Notes: generated by a model from the letters alone, not told the origin. 64,000 nucleotides of DNA from Shimia haliotis (GCF_900114415.1 NZ_FOSZ01000006.1:184047-248046), one strand, 5' to 3'; shown: positions 51,669-61,210, numbered from the stretch's first letter. Program-made: numbers and translations.

Positions 51669-52544
51669 TCAGCGCGTCGGCACGGGCACGTCGCCGCGGT
51701 AATCATAGAACCCGCGTTTGACCTTGCGACCGAGCCATCCAGCTTCGACATACTTTGTCAGTAGTGGGCAGGGGCGGTATTTGGTGTCGGCAAGACCGTC
51801 GTGCAGAACGTTCATGATGGCCAGGCAGGTATCCAGGCCGATAAAATCGGCCAACTCAAGCGGACCCATTGGGTGGTTCGCACCGAGTTTCATGGCATTG
51901 TCGATCGAAGCCACATTGCCGACACCTTCATAAAGCGTGTAGCAAGCCTCGTTGATCATCGGGATCAGAATGCGGTTCACGATAAACGCCGGAAAATCTT
52001 CGGCACTGGCAGCGGTTTTTTCCAGTTTGTTCACGATGCCCAGACAGGTTTGGTAGGTCGGCTCGTCCGTGGCAATCCCGCGGATCAGTTCGACGAGTTG
52101 CATCACCGGTACAGGGTTCATGAAATGAAAGCCCATAAAGCGTTCCGGTCGATCGGTGCGAGATGCCAAGCGGGTTATCGAAATCGAAGACGTGTTGGAG
52201 GTCAGGATCGTGTCTGGCCCCAAATGTGGTTTGAGCGTGTCAAAGATCTGGTGCTTGATTTCTTCACGTTCTGTGGCGGCTTCAATCACCAGATCGGTGC
52301 GGCCCAGCGCGGGCAACTCGAGCGTGGTGGAGATGCGCGACATAGCGGCGGCCTTGTCCTCGGCTGAGACCTTTTCACGGCTCACTTGGCGCTCTAGGTT
52401 TTTGTCGATTCGCGCGACGGCGGCGTCCAGAGCATCTTGATTGATGTCGTTAAGAAGAACCTCGTAACCTGCCAGTGCCATCACATGTGCAATGCCGTTG
52501 CCCATTTGGCCGGCACCGACCACTCCGATTGACGTGATGTCCAT
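51669..52544 (-). CDS. 3-hydroxybutyryl-CoA dehydrogenase
   Basis: The 291-residue protein is a short-chain 3-hydroxyacyl-CoA dehydrogenase. It has the NAD-binding GVVGAGQMGNGIAHVMALAG near residue 7, ETDL-type TDLVIEAATE near 86, SNTSSISITRLA near 118, and GFHFMNPVPVMQLVELI near 140, which contains the catalytic histidine. It oxidises (S)-3-hydroxybutyryl-CoA, in butyrate or fatty-acid metabolism or, with PHB enzymes, storage-polymer turnover. Its function fits the etfAB genes 1.1 kb further on, which are also on the minus strand but are not in its operon. Confidence 0.93.
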   Translation of the reverse strand: MDITSIGVVGAGQMGNGIAHVMALAGYEVLLNDINQDALDAAVARIDKNLERQVSREKVSAEDKAAAMSRISTTLELPALGRTDLVIEAATEREEIKHQIFDTLKPHLGPDTILTSNTSSISITRLASRTDRPERFMGFHFMNPVPVMQLVELIRGIATDEPTYQTCLGIVNKLEKTAASAEDFPAFIVNRILIPMINEACYTLYEGVGNVASIDNAMKLGANHPMGPLELADFIGLDTCLAIMNVLHDGLADTKYRPCPLLTKYVEAGWLGRKVKRGFYDYRGDVPVPTR

Positions 52545-52704
52545 GAAACGCCCCTCTTTTCTCGCGTTGCCTGACCTTATGCCTGCCGTTCGGGCAACCG
52601 CAAGGGGGCGTGGTCTCTAAAATTTGCGGCAACTTCGCACATTAGCCATTTGGCAAACAGTTTGCGCGAATCTGGGCGCGGGTGAGGAAAGTTGTGGTGA
52701 AAAT

Positions 52705-53532
52705 ATGTCATTTGCGAAAATGGGCGGTGGTGCGATCGATTATGCACCCTGCCGTTATGGAAAATCCCGGATTGCGTTTCGTGGTCCAAAAAAGAAACTG
52801 GAAGATGCCTATGTTGCTTTCGTGGGCGGAACAGAGACCTATGGGAAATTCATCCCGACCCCTTTTGTGTCCCAGGTGGAGGGAAGCTTGGGTATCGAAT
52901 GTGTCAACCTAGGATGTGTGAACGCGGGTATTGATGCCTTTCTGGCCGAGCCCGCTGTCCTGGGTGTGACCCAACATGCAGATGTGACCGTGGTGCAGAT
53001 CATGGGCGCGCAGAACATGTCGAACCGCTATTACAAGGTCCATCCGCGCCGCAACGACCGTTTCATTAGTGCGTCACAGATGATGCAAATGGTCTTTCAC
53101 GAGGTGGACTTCAGCGAGTTCCATTTCAACCGTCATATGCTGCAAAGCCTTAAGACAGTCGCGCCGGAGCGTTACACGATGGTTCGCGAGGAGCTGCGCA
53201 TGGCCTGGAGTGCGCGCATGAAGCTTCTTTTGAACACGATTGGCGGCAAAGTGGTGTTGCTTTGGGTCGCGGATCATTCTCCGGACGACGAGGCGGCAAC
53301 CACCGAATTAGGACGGGATCCCTTGTTTGTTGATCGCAGTATGGTGGATGAATTGATGCCGCTGGTCGATGATCTGGTCGAAGTGGTGGTTTCGCCAAAT
53401 GAGGCCGAAGGATCAACCGATGAAATGGTCTTCTCCGAGATGGAACAGGTCGCCGCCAAGCGCATGCTTGGACCGTCGGTACACGGGCAAACAGCCACGG
53501 CTTTGACAAAGGTGTTGCAAGGTTTGATCTGA
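52705..53532 (+). CDS. DUF6473-like protein of unknown function
   Basis: Started at ATG 52705 the protein has 275 residues and no signal or membrane segment. I recognise the pattern as one common in Rhodobacterales and, I believe, named DUF6473, but I know of no function. The N-terminus has GGAIDYAPCRYGKSRIAFRG. FVGGTETYGKFIPTPF near 38, followed by NLGCVNAGIDAF near 68, recalls the opening and second blocks of SGNH hydrolases, which would place a Thr or Ser as nucleophile. This is weak. It is divergent from the hydroxybutyryl-CoA dehydrogenase and is followed by a strong terminator. Confidence 0.7.
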   Translation: MSFAKMGGGAIDYAPCRYGKSRIAFRGPKKKLEDAYVAFVGGTETYGKFIPTPFVSQVEGSLGIECVNLGCVNAGIDAFLAEPAVLGVTQHADVTVVQIMGAQNMSNRYYKVHPRRNDRFISASQMMQMVFHEVDFSEFHFNRHMLQSLKTVAPERYTMVREELRMAWSARMKLLLNTIGGKVVLLWVADHSPDDEAATTELGRDPLFVDRSMVDELMPLVDDLVEVVVSPNEAEGSTDEMVFSEMEQVAAKRMLGPSVHGQTATALTKVLQGLI

Positions 53533-53551
53533 GGATCACCTGCCGACACGA

Positions 53552-53578
53552 AAAGGCCCGCCAAATTGGCGGGCCTTT
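53552..53578. terminator. Bidirectional rho-independent terminator
   Basis: AAAGGCCCGCCAA-A-TTGGCGGGCCTTT is a perfect inverted repeat with A and T ends. It separates the DUF6473-like gene from the convergent etfA and can end both. Confidence 0.93.
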
Positions 53579-53603
53579 CGCTATTTTAAATCCGAAGCTT
53601 GGC

Positions 53604-54533
53604 TTAGCCGAGTTTCTCGGTCAGGGCCGGAACAGCCTCAAACAGGTCGGCAACCAGACCGAAGTCAGCAACCTGGAAGATCGGTGCTTCTTCGTCTTTG
53701 TTGATCGCGACGATGATCTTGGAGTCTTTCATACCTGCAAGGTGCTGAATGGCTCCGGAGATACCTGCTGCGATGTAGAGTTCAGGTGCAACAACCTTAC
53801 CGGTCTGACCCACCTGCCAGTCGTTCGGGGCGTAGCCCGAGTCAACCGCGGCGCGGGACGCGCCAACGGCGGCGCCCAGTTTGTCAGCCAGAGCTTCGAT
53901 GATTTTGAAGTCTTCTTCAGAACCAACACCACGACCACCGGAGACAACGATGCCAGCCGAAGTCAGTTCGGGGCGATCGCTTTCGGCAACCTTGTCTTCA
54001 ACCCATTCGGACAGGCCGGGGTTGTCAGCTGCGCCAACGGTTTCCACGGATGCGGAGCCGCCTTCGCCTGCCGCGTCGAAGGTCGACGTACGGAAGGTGA
54101 TGACTTTGGTCGCGTCAGAGGATTTCACGGTCTGGATCGCGTTACCGGCATAGATCGGGCGCTCGAACGTGTCGGCGTCGACAACGGCGGTCACGTCAGA
54201 CATCACCATCACGTCCAGAAGTGCCGCCACGCGGGGCATTACGTTCTTGGCGTCGGTGGTCGCTGGCGCCACGATGTGGCTGTAGTCACCCGCGAGGGAG
54301 ACGATCAGCGCCGCGGTCGGTTCTGCAAGGCGGTGGCCCAGAGACGCGTCTTCGGCAACCAGAACCTTGGCCACACCGTCGATTTTCGCGGCGGCGTCGC
54401 CAGCTGCGGCGGCAGATGCGCCAGCGGCCAGAACGGTCACGTCACCCAGTGCCTTTGCAGCGGTGACAGCCTTGGCGGTGGCGTCCATCGCCAGTTCGCC
54501 GTTGTTGACTTCTGCGAGAAGAAGAACAGCCAT
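53604..54533 (-). CDS. etfA: Electron transfer flavoprotein alpha subunit
   Basis: EtfA (309 residues) binds FAD and takes electrons from acyl-CoA, sarcosine and dimethylglycine dehydrogenases, passing them to ETF-ubiquinone oxidoreductase. The C-terminal FAD domain has [17 protein letters not shown] near 195, then [20 protein letters not shown] and [19 protein letters not shown], and ends with [20 protein letters not shown]. Its start overlaps the etfB stop by one base, so the two are co-translated. Confidence 0.97.
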   Translation of the reverse strand: MAVLLLAEVNNGELAMDATAKAVTAAKALGDVTVLAAGASAAAAGDAAAKIDGVAKVLVAEDASLGHRLAEPTAALIVSLAGDYSHIVAPATTDAKNVMPRVAALLDVMVMSDVTAVVDADTFERPIYAGNAIQTVKSSDATKVITFRTSTFDAAGEGGSASVETVGAADNPGLSEWVEDKVAESDRPELTSAGIVVSGGRGVGSEEDFKIIEALADKLGAAVGASRAAVDSGYAPNDWQVGQTGKVVAPELYIAAGISGAIQHLAGMKDSKIIVAINKDEEAPIFQVADFGLVADLFEAVPALTEKLG

Positions 54534-55291
54534 TACACAGCCCCCGCTTCTTTGAGTTTCTCGACCAGCTCGTCTACGGAGCCAACCATGATGCCTGCGG
54601 CACGCTCGGACGGCTCGGAGGTTTTGACAACCTCAAGACGCGGGGTGACATCCACGCCGTAGTCGGCAGCGGTTTTCTCATCCAGCGGCTTTTTCTTCGC
54701 CTTCATGATGTTCGGCAGGGACGCATAACGCGGCTCGTTCAAACGCAGGTCCACGGAGATGATCGTCGGTGTCGCGACCTTGATGGTCTGCAGACCGCCG
54801 TCCACTTCGCGGGTCACAACAGCGCTATCGCCGTCGATGTCGACCTCGGACGCGAAAGTCGCCTGCGACCAGCCCAGAAGGGCGGACAGCATCTGACCGG
54901 TTGCGTTCATGTCGTTGTCGATCGCCTGCTTGCCGCAGAGAACCAGACCAGGCTGCTCTTCTTCGACGATTTTGGCGAGGATCTTAGCAACCGCCAGCGG
55001 CTCGATGTCTTGATCGACGCTGTCAGCTGCTACAACCAGGATCGCGCGGTCGGCGCCCATGGCGAGGGCAGTGCGCAGGGTTTCCTGAGCTTGCTTCACA
55101 CCGATGGAAACAGCGATAACCTCGTCTGCCTTACCGGCCTCTTTCAGGCGGATGGCCTCTTCGACGGCGATTTCGTCGAATGGGTTCATCGACATTTTTA
55201 CGTTGGCGAGATCGACACCGGTCCCGTCCGCTTTCACACGGACTTTCACGTTGTAGTCAATCACGCGCTTGACAGGCACAAGTACCTTCAT
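54533..55291 (-). CDS. etfB: Electron transfer flavoprotein beta subunit
   Basis: EtfB (252 residues) forms the heterodimer with EtfA and holds AMP. The N-terminus [19 protein letters not shown] and [16 protein letters not shown] near residue 37 are typical. [18 protein letters not shown] near 117 and the signature [20 protein letters not shown] near 160 follow. AAGGAG lies ahead of the start. The 242-bp region upstream carries a perfect palindrome and one GTTAGCGCAA site. Confidence 0.97.
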   Translation of the reverse strand: MKVLVPVKRVIDYNVKVRVKADGTGVDLANVKMSMNPFDEIAVEEAIRLKEAGKADEVIAVSIGVKQAQETLRTALAMGADRAILVVAADSVDQDIEPLAVAKILAKIVEEEQPGLVLCGKQAIDNDMNATGQMLSALLGWSQATFASEVDIDGDSAVVTREVDGGLQTIKVATPTIISVDLRLNEPRYASLPNIMKAKKKPLDEKTAADYGVDVTPRLEVVKTSEPSERAAGIMVGSVDELVEKLKEAGAV

Positions 55292-55441
55292 GGGCGTTGG
55301 ACTCCTTACAAAATGTCAGAGCCGGGGTCCGGCTCAAGCAATGCTCTCACGGCGTTGATATATTCTTGCGCGCATTCGAAACAGAGCAAAATCGTCACGT
55401 TTGGTCTTATCGACGTCACGTATGGGGGTTTCACGTTACGT

Positions 55442-55453
55442 TTCTTGCAAGAA
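55442..55453. promoter_or_regulatory. Perfect 12-bp palindrome upstream of etfB
   Basis: TTCTTGCAAGAA lies 151 bp upstream of the etfB start and is a plausible operator for a regulator of acyl-CoA or branched-chain metabolism. A nearby GTTACG is repeated at 55435-55440 and 55483-55488. A GTTAGCGCAACC copy at 55506-55517 resembles the pckA-region motif. Confidence 0.35.
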
Positions 55454-55533
55454 TGTTGCGGCAGTGCAGAAAAGTTACGTAAGGGGAATTTGCGTAAACT
55501 CTTCTGTTAGCGCAACCGAGCAGCGTGAGGTGT

Positions 55534-56106
55534 TTAGCGATTCGCTCCGGGCACCCAGAGCACGTCGGCACGGCCATCATCATTGGCGACGCGGGCGGCG
55601 ACAAAGAACCAATCCGACAGCCGGTTGAGGTACGTGACCACATGTGGGTTCACCTCTTCAGCCTGGGACAGTTCCACCGCAAGGCGTTCCGCGCGGCGTG
55701 CGACGGTGCGGCAGATGTGCAGATGTGCGGACAACGCGGACCCACCCGGCAAGATAAAACTGCGCAGAGGTTCCAGTTTGTCGTTCATGGCGTCTATTTC
55801 TGCTTCAAGACGAAGGACCTGACTTTCGGCCATGCGCAGGGGTGGGTATTCGCTTTGGGCATCTTTGGCCATGTCGGGACGGCAGAGGTCCGCCCCAAGG
55901 TCAAAGAGGTCGTTCTGAATGTAGGACAGCTGCGCGTCCAGCGGCCCATCCGCGTGAAGTCTGGCGACGCCAAGAGTGGCGTTGAGTTCGTCTGATGTGC
56001 CATAGGCCGTCACGCGCGGATCATATTTGGCAACCCTGTCGCCATTGCCCAGTGCGGTTGTCCCTTTGTCACCGGTGCGGGTGTAAATCTTGTTCAGTAC
56101 AACCAT
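55534..56106 (-). CDS. Cob(I)alamin adenosyltransferase, PduO type
   Basis: ATG 56106 gives 190 residues beginning VVLNKIYTRTGDKGTTALGNGD, the ATP-binding N-terminus of PduO-type enzymes. ELNATLGVAR near 42, ILPGGSALSAHLHICRTVARRAER near 125-148 in part, and YLNRLSDWFFVAAR near 162 complete the family pattern. It attaches the adenosyl group to cobalamin for enzymes such as methylmalonyl-CoA mutase. Its start is one base beyond the stop of the HIG1 gene, so the two form a unit. Confidence 0.94.
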   Translation of the reverse strand: MVVLNKIYTRTGDKGTTALGNGDRVAKYDPRVTAYGTSDELNATLGVARLHADGPLDAQLSYIQNDLFDLGADLCRPDMAKDAQSEYPPLRMAESQVLRLEAEIDAMNDKLEPLRSFILPGGSALSAHLHICRTVARRAERLAVELSQAEEVNPHVVTYLNRLSDWFFVAARVANDDGRADVLWVPGANR

Positions 56107-56107
56107 G

Positions 56108-56311
56108 TCAGCCACCGTTCCGGAAAAGCACAAACGCTAGAATAAGAAGCACGGCGATAAACTGAGCCGCCAATCGCATGCGCATAAGCTTGTTGGCGTA
56201 TTTGCGGTTGAATTCACCGCCCTTGGCGAAACCGCCGACACCGATCATCAGGATGACGAGCACCCCGAGACACGCAACTGCGGCGACCCAAAACAGGGGA
56301 TCGTTGGCCAT
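56108..56311 (-). CDS. HIG1-type twin-transmembrane protein
   Basis: Taking ATG 56311 (TAGGAGCAG upstream), this is a 67-residue membrane protein. Helices are at about residues 5-25 (FWVAAVACLGVLVILMIGVG) and 45-63 (AAQFIAVLLILAFVLF), joined by a basic loop GEFNRKYANKLMRMR. This matches the hypoxia-induced HIG1_N domain, present in alphaproteobacteria and linked in mitochondria to cytochrome oxidase supercomplexes. It is short and easy to miss. It is coupled to the cobalamin adenosyltransferase gene by a one-base gap. Confidence 0.82.
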   Translation of the reverse strand: MANDPLFWVAAVACLGVLVILMIGVGGFAKGGEFNRKYANKLMRMRLAAQFIAVLLILAFVLFRNGG

Positions 56312-56398
56312 GATTCTGCTCCTACCTCTCGTGAACGCGCCCAGTGATAGACCCTTGTCGGGCAAAACTGAACTCCCTTGAAGGTCATCTACGGCAGG

Positions 56399-57232
56399 TC
56401 AGCCTTTGGAGATCACCCAGTCGAGCGCTTTTGTTGGCAAAAGGCGGCGGAGAAGGTTCATGATATGGGCGGGTTTGGTGACACGGTAGCGCGCGCGGGG
56501 GCGGGGGCTTTCGATGGCGAGGATCAGTTTATCGACCACGGCTTGGGCCGGCAGTTCAAACGGGTCTAGCCCTTGCTTTTCAGTCTTGAAACGTTTCACG
56601 AGGCCGGTTCTGTATCGATCCGCATGCACCGATTTTTCCCAATCGATCCAGTCAAAAAATTGCGCGGCATTGTTTTTGCGCATCGCCGACGTCACGGGGC
56701 CGGGTTCGATCAGGCTGACGGAGATCGGCGCGCCGCGCAGCTCTATGCGGAGACTGTCTGCCCAGCCTTCGAGCGCATGTTTGGTGGACACATAGGCCCC
56801 GCGGAAACGCATAGACACATAACCAAGCACGGACGAGTTCAACACAATCCGGCCGTGGCCTTGCGCGCGCATGACAGGCAAGATTTGCCGTGTCAGTTCG
56901 TGCCATCCCAAAAGGTTGCTTTCCATCAAATCGCGGAACCCGTCGGTTGGCAGATCTTCGATCGCACCGGGCAAGCCGCGTGCGCCATTGTGAAAAACAG
57001 CATCAAGCGCGCCGCCTGTTGCGGCGAGCGTTTCGGCAAGGCCTTTGGTGATGGTCTCTGCGTCGCGATAATCAATCAGCGGGCTGAGGAAGCCTTCGGC
57101 GCGCAATCGGTCACAGTCACGCTGTTGTCGGCAACTCGCGATGACATGCCAGCCGCGCTCGCGCAATCCGCGCGCGGCGGCAAGGCCGATGCCAGTGGAG
57201 CAGCCGGTGATCAGAATGGTTTTCTTGGTCAT
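56399..57232 (-). CDS. Short-chain dehydrogenase/reductase
   Basis: The 277-residue protein is a classical SDR. It has cofactor motif TILITGCSTGIGLAAARGL near residue 4, the HNGARG variant of NNAG near 81, catalytic Ser in VLNSSVLGYVS near 132 and YVSTKHALEGWADSLR near 146 with Tyr and Lys. The C-terminal 60 residues (FELPAQAVVDKLILAIESPR, RYRVTKPAHIMNLLRR) are those of SDRs often annotated as acting on lipids or retinol-like compounds. The substrate is not clear. It stands 32 bp downstream of the bacterioferritin gene on the same strand, so they may share a transcript. Confidence 0.87.
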   Translation of the reverse strand: MTKKTILITGCSTGIGLAAARGLRERGWHVIASCRQQRDCDRLRAEGFLSPLIDYRDAETITKGLAETLAATGGALDAVFHNGARGLPGAIEDLPTDGFRDLMESNLLGWHELTRQILPVMRAQGHGRIVLNSSVLGYVSMRFRGAYVSTKHALEGWADSLRIELRGAPISVSLIEPGPVTSAMRKNNAAQFFDWIDWEKSVHADRYRTGLVKRFKTEKQGLDPFELPAQAVVDKLILAIESPRPRARYRVTKPAHIMNLLRRLLPTKALDWVISKG

Positions 57233-57263
57233 GAATATCCCGGCTGCCCGTTTGGGGCGCTAT

Positions 57264-57755
57264 TTAGTCGTCGGCCTCGTCGGCGCTTTCGGCATTGAGT
57301 TGGCCGTAGTTCTGGGCGCCAATCGTGTCGTGCAGCTCAAGCTGTGTTTCGAGAAAATCGATATGGCCCTGCTCGTCGTTGATCAGCTCCTCAAAAAGTC
57401 CCATGGACGCGAAATCGCCAACCTCGGCACAGACCTTGCGCGCCTCCGTATAAAGCGCCACAGCTTCCATTTCCGCATCCAGATCGCAGGCCAATGTTTC
57501 GCGGACGTTTTCGCCAATACGGAGCGGGTCCAGCGTCTGCAGGTTCGGGTGGCCTTCGAGGAAGATGATCCGGTCGATCAGCTTGTCGGCGTGCTCCATC
57601 TCTTCGATGCTTTCTTCACGCATTTTCTTGGCAAGCTTGCCGTATCCCCAGTCTTTTTGCAGGCGATAGTGCAACCAGAACTGGCTCACAGCGGTCAGTT
57701 CAACCCGCAACGCTTTGTTCAGATACTCGATAACTCTGGGATCGCCCTTCATCAC
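57264..57755 (-). CDS. bfr: Bacterioferritin
   Basis: Bfr (163 residues) stores iron in a 24-mer with haem between subunit pairs. The start [20 protein letters not shown] and ferroxidase ligands in [31 protein letters not shown] and [17 protein letters not shown] are all present. The haem methionine lies in the [15 protein letters not shown] region at Met52 (EEMEH). The C-terminus is acidic. The gene start lies inside the 3' end of bfd, which encodes its reductase partner. Confidence 0.96.
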   Translation of the reverse strand: MMKGDPRVIEYLNKALRVELTAVSQFWLHYRLQKDWGYGKLAKKMREESIEEMEHADKLIDRIIFLEGHPNLQTLDPLRIGENVRETLACDLDAEMEAVALYTEARKVCAEVGDFASMGLFEELINDEQGHIDFLETQLELHDTIGAQNYGQLNAESADEADD

Positions 57756-57996
57756 TCACACTCCTTTTGGATTTTGTGCCTCGCAGGCCGCGCAATCCGG
57801 CTGGCACTTCCAGATTAGAGTTTGAGCGCATCGAGGCAACAAAAAGCTTCATGCAGCCGCCGCAACTCGGTGTTTTGCCCAATGCGTGATAGATTTTTCC
57901 GGGTGTGATGATTGTCGCGTCATCCGCTGCGCGCATCCAATTGATTGCCGCGTGAATGTCTTTGTCCGAGATACGCTCACAACTGCAAACGATCAT
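57700..57996 (-). CDS. bfd: Bacterioferritin-associated ferredoxin (BFD-like [2Fe-2S])
   Basis: The 98-residue protein has the BFD cysteine pattern, with CSCERISD at residues 4-11 and SCGGCMKLF near 44-52 giving four ligands. BFD reduces the Bfr core to release iron. The last 18 codons (56 nt including the stop) overlap the bfr start in another frame, so translation of the two is linked. The C-terminal 35 residues ([15 protein letters not shown]) are not typical of BFD and may be an unstructured tail. The shortest BFD proteins are about 64 residues. Confidence 0.87.
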   Translation of the reverse strand: MIVCSCERISDKDIHAAINWMRAADDATIITPGKIYHALGKTPSCGGCMKLFVASMRSNSNLEVPAGLRGLRGTKSKRSVSDEGRSQSYRVSEQSVAG

Positions 57997-58092
57997 ACCG
58001 CTGTTCCTAGTGTTTTTGTCGGAATAGCACCTACAGCAAAAACACGGGGATGGTCAATCCTGACTATTTTACTTTTTAGCGAGAGGGCGGCA

Positions 58093-58719
58093 TCACTCCT
58101 CCGCGGACGTGAGCATTTTTGCGGCCATCCAGCCAACCCGACCGGTGTCTTGGTCACGCAGCTTGACCCACCCTTTGCCTTCGTCGCGTAGGATTTCGAC
58201 CTGTTGGTCGCGGGTCAGAACACCCACAACACTAAAAGACGTGCCCGGACCGCCGCGTAGGTTCACCCGCGAGCCGCGCACAATACGCATGTCCTTTTTC
58301 GGCTCCGGTAGAATCACTTCTGTGTCACCCAGTTTGATCAGGATGGGCTGCGCCTCAACGCCTGTGCCATCTGTCAAAGCGTCGGAAAGAGTAGGGGCCC
58401 CGCCAAGGGGTGTTTGAAAACTCTTCACTGCGGCGGCGCTAACCGCGTGCAGGGAAGTTGACCCAACCGGAGTCGCAACCGCGGTTTCAACTTTGGGTTC
58501 AGGTGTGCGTCGAACAGTGGGAACGACAGCAGCGGCCTGAGTGACCACAGGCTCAATCGGTGTGGGGGTGATGCGTGCGGGCTCGGGGGAAACAAGGGGT
58601 TTCTGGGATTGAACCTCTGCTAAATCGCGACGGTATTTCGGCTCAAAGTCGGACCCGCCGCTGAGCTCGTAAAACGCCCAAGCCATGAACGCCAAACTGA
58701 CAACAACAAACTTGTTCAC
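58093..58719 (-). CDS. Membrane-anchored protein with bacterial SH3 domain
   Basis: The 208-residue protein has one N-terminal helix (FVVVSLAFMAWAFYELSG), a Pro/Ala/Val-rich linker of about 100 residues and a C-terminal SH3b domain at about 143-205. The domain has VRGSRVNLRGGPGTSFSVVG and ends GRVGWMAAKML. Such domains bind cell-wall peptides or proteins in the periplasm. The function is otherwise unknown. It is upstream of bfd on the same strand with a 96-bp gap and divergent from parC. Confidence 0.8.
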   Translation of the reverse strand: MNKFVVVSLAFMAWAFYELSGGSDFEPKYRRDLAEVQSQKPLVSPEPARITPTPIEPVVTQAAAVVPTVRRTPEPKVETAVATPVGSTSLHAVSAAAVKSFQTPLGGAPTLSDALTDGTGVEAQPILIKLGDTEVILPEPKKDMRIVRGSRVNLRGGPGTSFSVVGVLTRDQQVEILRDEGKGWVKLRDQDTGRVGWMAAKMLTSAEE

Positions 58720-58873
58720 GATAAATTCTCCGAAAAACTGGGCACGTCACTCAAATAGGCACGCATCACATTAGCAGATTATCGGGGGCAGGAGTCGATT
58801 CGGAGGGGAAAAAACCCAAATTGTCCCCATCCATCTGCTTTACCGGAGTCGCCTGCTTGGGTATCACCTTTGC

Positions 58874-61210
58874 ATGACTGACCTGATCGACGACGATTTC
58901 TCCGAAAAGAACGTGACTGAACCACTGCGCCGTGCAATTGGCGACAGGTATCTGACCTATGCGCTGAGCACGATCATGCATCGCGCTTTGCCGGACGCCC
59001 GTGACGGGCTGAAGCCGGTGCATCGGCGGATTCTGTATGCCATGCGCGAGTTGAAGCTGTCCTCTTCGGGGGGGTTCCGTAAGTCTGCCAAGATTTCCGG
59101 CGATGTGATGGGCAACTATCACCCGCATGGCGACGCAGCGATTTACGATGCCATGGCGCGTTTGGCGCAGGACTTTGCTGTGCGGTATCCGCTGGTGGAT
59201 GGTCAGGGTAACTTTGGCAACATTGACGGCGATAACCCAGCAGCCAGCCGATACACAGAAGCGCGCATGACCTCTGTGGCAGAGGCGATGCTTGATGGAC
59301 TCAATGAGAACGCCGTTGATTTTCGGGAAAACTACGACGGCACGCTGAACGAGCCCGTGGTTTTGCCGGCGACCTTTCCGAATCTGCTGGCCAATGGCGC
59401 GAGCGGCATTGCGGTGGGCATGGCGACCAATATTCCGCCCCATAATATCACTGAGCTGTGCGATGCCTGCCTGCATATGATCAAGACGCCGGACGTGCGC
59501 GACGACACATTGCTCAATTATGTGCCGGGACCGGATTTCCCGACAGGCGGTGTGATTGTTGAGCCCAAAGAAAACATCGCACAGGCTTATCGCACGGGGC
59601 GCGGGTCGTTCCGGTTGCGTTGTAAGTGGGAGAAAGAAGATCTGGGCCGCGGGCAGTGGCAGATCATTGTCACCGAGATTCCCTATCAGGTTCAGAAATC
59701 TCGTTTGATTGAAAAACTGGCTGAGGTCATCCAGACCAAAAAAGTGCCGATTCTCGGAGATGTGCGCGACGAAAGTGCTGACGATATCCGTCTTGTGCTG
59801 GAGCCAAAATCCAAGAATGTGGACCCCGAAGTCCTGATGAACATGCTTTATCGCAACTCCGATCTGGAGGTGCGGTTCAGTCTGAACATGAACGTGTTGA
59901 TCGACGGCGTGACACCCAAGGTCTGTTCGATGAAAGAGGTGCTGCGGGCGTTCTTGGATTTCCGCCGCGAGGTCCTGATCCGTCGCTCCAAACACCGGAT
60001 GGAGAAGATCGACCACCGGCTTGAGGTGTTGGAAGGCTTCATCATTGCCTTCCTCAATCTGGATCGTGTGATCGACATCATCCGCTATGATGATGCGCCA
60101 AAACAAGCGCTTATGGCCGAAGATTGGGGGCTGGATCACGCCCGCGCTACTTCTGAATCCGACTATGTTTCTCCGTTGCCTGCGAAGGGCGACGGCGAGT
60201 TGACCGAGGTGCAGGCTGAGGCGATTCTCAACATGCGCCTGCGCAGTTTGCGGCGTTTGGAAGAGTTGGAGCTGGTGCGTGAACGGGATGCTCTGATGGC
60301 AGAGCGCGCGGGGCTTGAGGACTTGCTTGATAGCGAGACCTTGCAGTGGGATCGCATTTCCGACCAACTCAGAGAGGCCAAGAAGGTCTTTGGCAAAGAC
60401 TACGAAGGCGGTGCGCGCCGCACACAGTTTGCCGAAGCCGCCGAAGTCGAAGACGTGCCGATTGAGGCGATGATCGACCGCGAGCCGATCACGGTTGTCT
60501 GTTCGCAAATGGGCTGGATTCGTGCGATGTCAGGCCATATCGATCTGACCCGCGAACTTAAATTCAAGGACGGCGATGGGCCGCGGTTTACTTTCCACGC
60601 GGAAACAACCGACCGGCTTCTGGTCTTTGGCACCAATGGGCGGTTTTACACGCTCAGCGCCGCCAATCTGCCTGGAGGGCGCGGCATGGGTGAACCCCTG
60701 CGCCTGATGGTGGATTTGCCCAACGAAGCTGAGATTGTTGATATTTTCGTGCACGACAAAGAGCGAAAACTGCTCGTGGCCTCAAGCGCGGGTGACGGCT
60801 TTGTGGTGCCGGAGCAAGACGTTATCGCTCAGACACGGACCGGCAAACAGGTGCTGAATGTCAAAGACGACACCCGTGCCCAGATTTGTCGCCCCGTGGT
60901 CGGCGATCACGTCGCGGTGGTCTCCAAGAATGGCCGTTTTCTTGTGTTCCCGATTGCCGAGATGCCGGAACTTGGCCGCGGCAAGGGCGTGCGCATTCAG
61001 AAATATAATATGGCGCGCGGGCGTCAGGGCACGTTGGAGCTTGATGGCGGATTGAGCGACATCACAACCTTCAACTGGGAAGAGGGCCTGAGCTGGTCCA
61101 TGGGTGGCAAAACGCGCCATGAGCCGGATTTGACAGACTGGCTGGGCAAACGTGCCGGCGTCGGCAAAAAAGCCCCTTACGGCTTTCCGAAATCCTACCT
61201 CTTTGATTGA
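58874..61210 (+). CDS. parC: DNA topoisomerase IV subunit A
   Basis: ParC (778 residues) with ParE separates linked daughter chromosomes. The N-terminus has EPLRRAIGDRYLTYALSTIM, then the HRRILYAM segment and quinolone region GDVMGNYHPHGDAAIYDAMA. The active-site tyrosine is Tyr127 (ASRYTEARM). VLPATFPNLLANGASGIAVG near 158 is also diagnostic, and the C-terminal beta-pinwheel (residues about 500-770) lacks the GyrA box, which points to ParC and not GyrA. A hairpin follows at 61242. Confidence 0.95.
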   Translation: MTDLIDDDFSEKNVTEPLRRAIGDRYLTYALSTIMHRALPDARDGLKPVHRRILYAMRELKLSSSGGFRKSAKISGDVMGNYHPHGDAAIYDAMARLAQDFAVRYPLVDGQGNFGNIDGDNPAASRYTEARMTSVAEAMLDGLNENAVDFRENYDGTLNEPVVLPATFPNLLANGASGIAVGMATNIPPHNITELCDACLHMIKTPDVRDDTLLNYVPGPDFPTGGVIVEPKENIAQAYRTGRGSFRLRCKWEKEDLGRGQWQIIVTEIPYQVQKSRLIEKLAEVIQTKKVPILGDVRDESADDIRLVLEPKSKNVDPEVLMNMLYRNSDLEVRFSLNMNVLIDGVTPKVCSMKEVLRAFLDFRREVLIRRSKHRMEKIDHRLEVLEGFIIAFLNLDRVIDIIRYDDAPKQALMAEDWGLDHARATSESDYVSPLPAKGDGELTEVQAEAILNMRLRSLRRLEELELVRERDALMAERAGLEDLLDSETLQWDRISDQLREAKKVFGKDYEGGARRTQFAEAAEVEDVPIEAMIDREPITVVCSQMGWIRAMSGHIDLTRELKFKDGDGPRFTFHAETTDRLLVFGTNGRFYTLSAANLPGGRGMGEPLRLMVDLPNEAEIVDIFVHDKERKLLVASSAGDGFVVPEQDVIAQTRTGKQVLNVKDDTRAQICRPVVGDHVAVVSKNGRFLVFPIAEMPELGRGKGVRIQKYNMARGRQGTLELDGGLSDITTFNWEEGLSWSMGGKTRHEPDLTDWLGKRAGVGKKAPYGFPKSYLFD

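Noticed and set aside
57997..58092. Possible iron-responsive operator upstream of bfd (TGACTATTTTACTTTT region)
   Set aside because: It does not match a Fur, Irr or RirA consensus well enough to list, although the position would be right.
58766..60508. Long open frame of 580 codons on the minus strand opposite parC
   Set aside because: It lies antisense to a clear ParC, has a His/Arg/Gln-rich composition typical of GC-rich antisense frames, and shows no domain.
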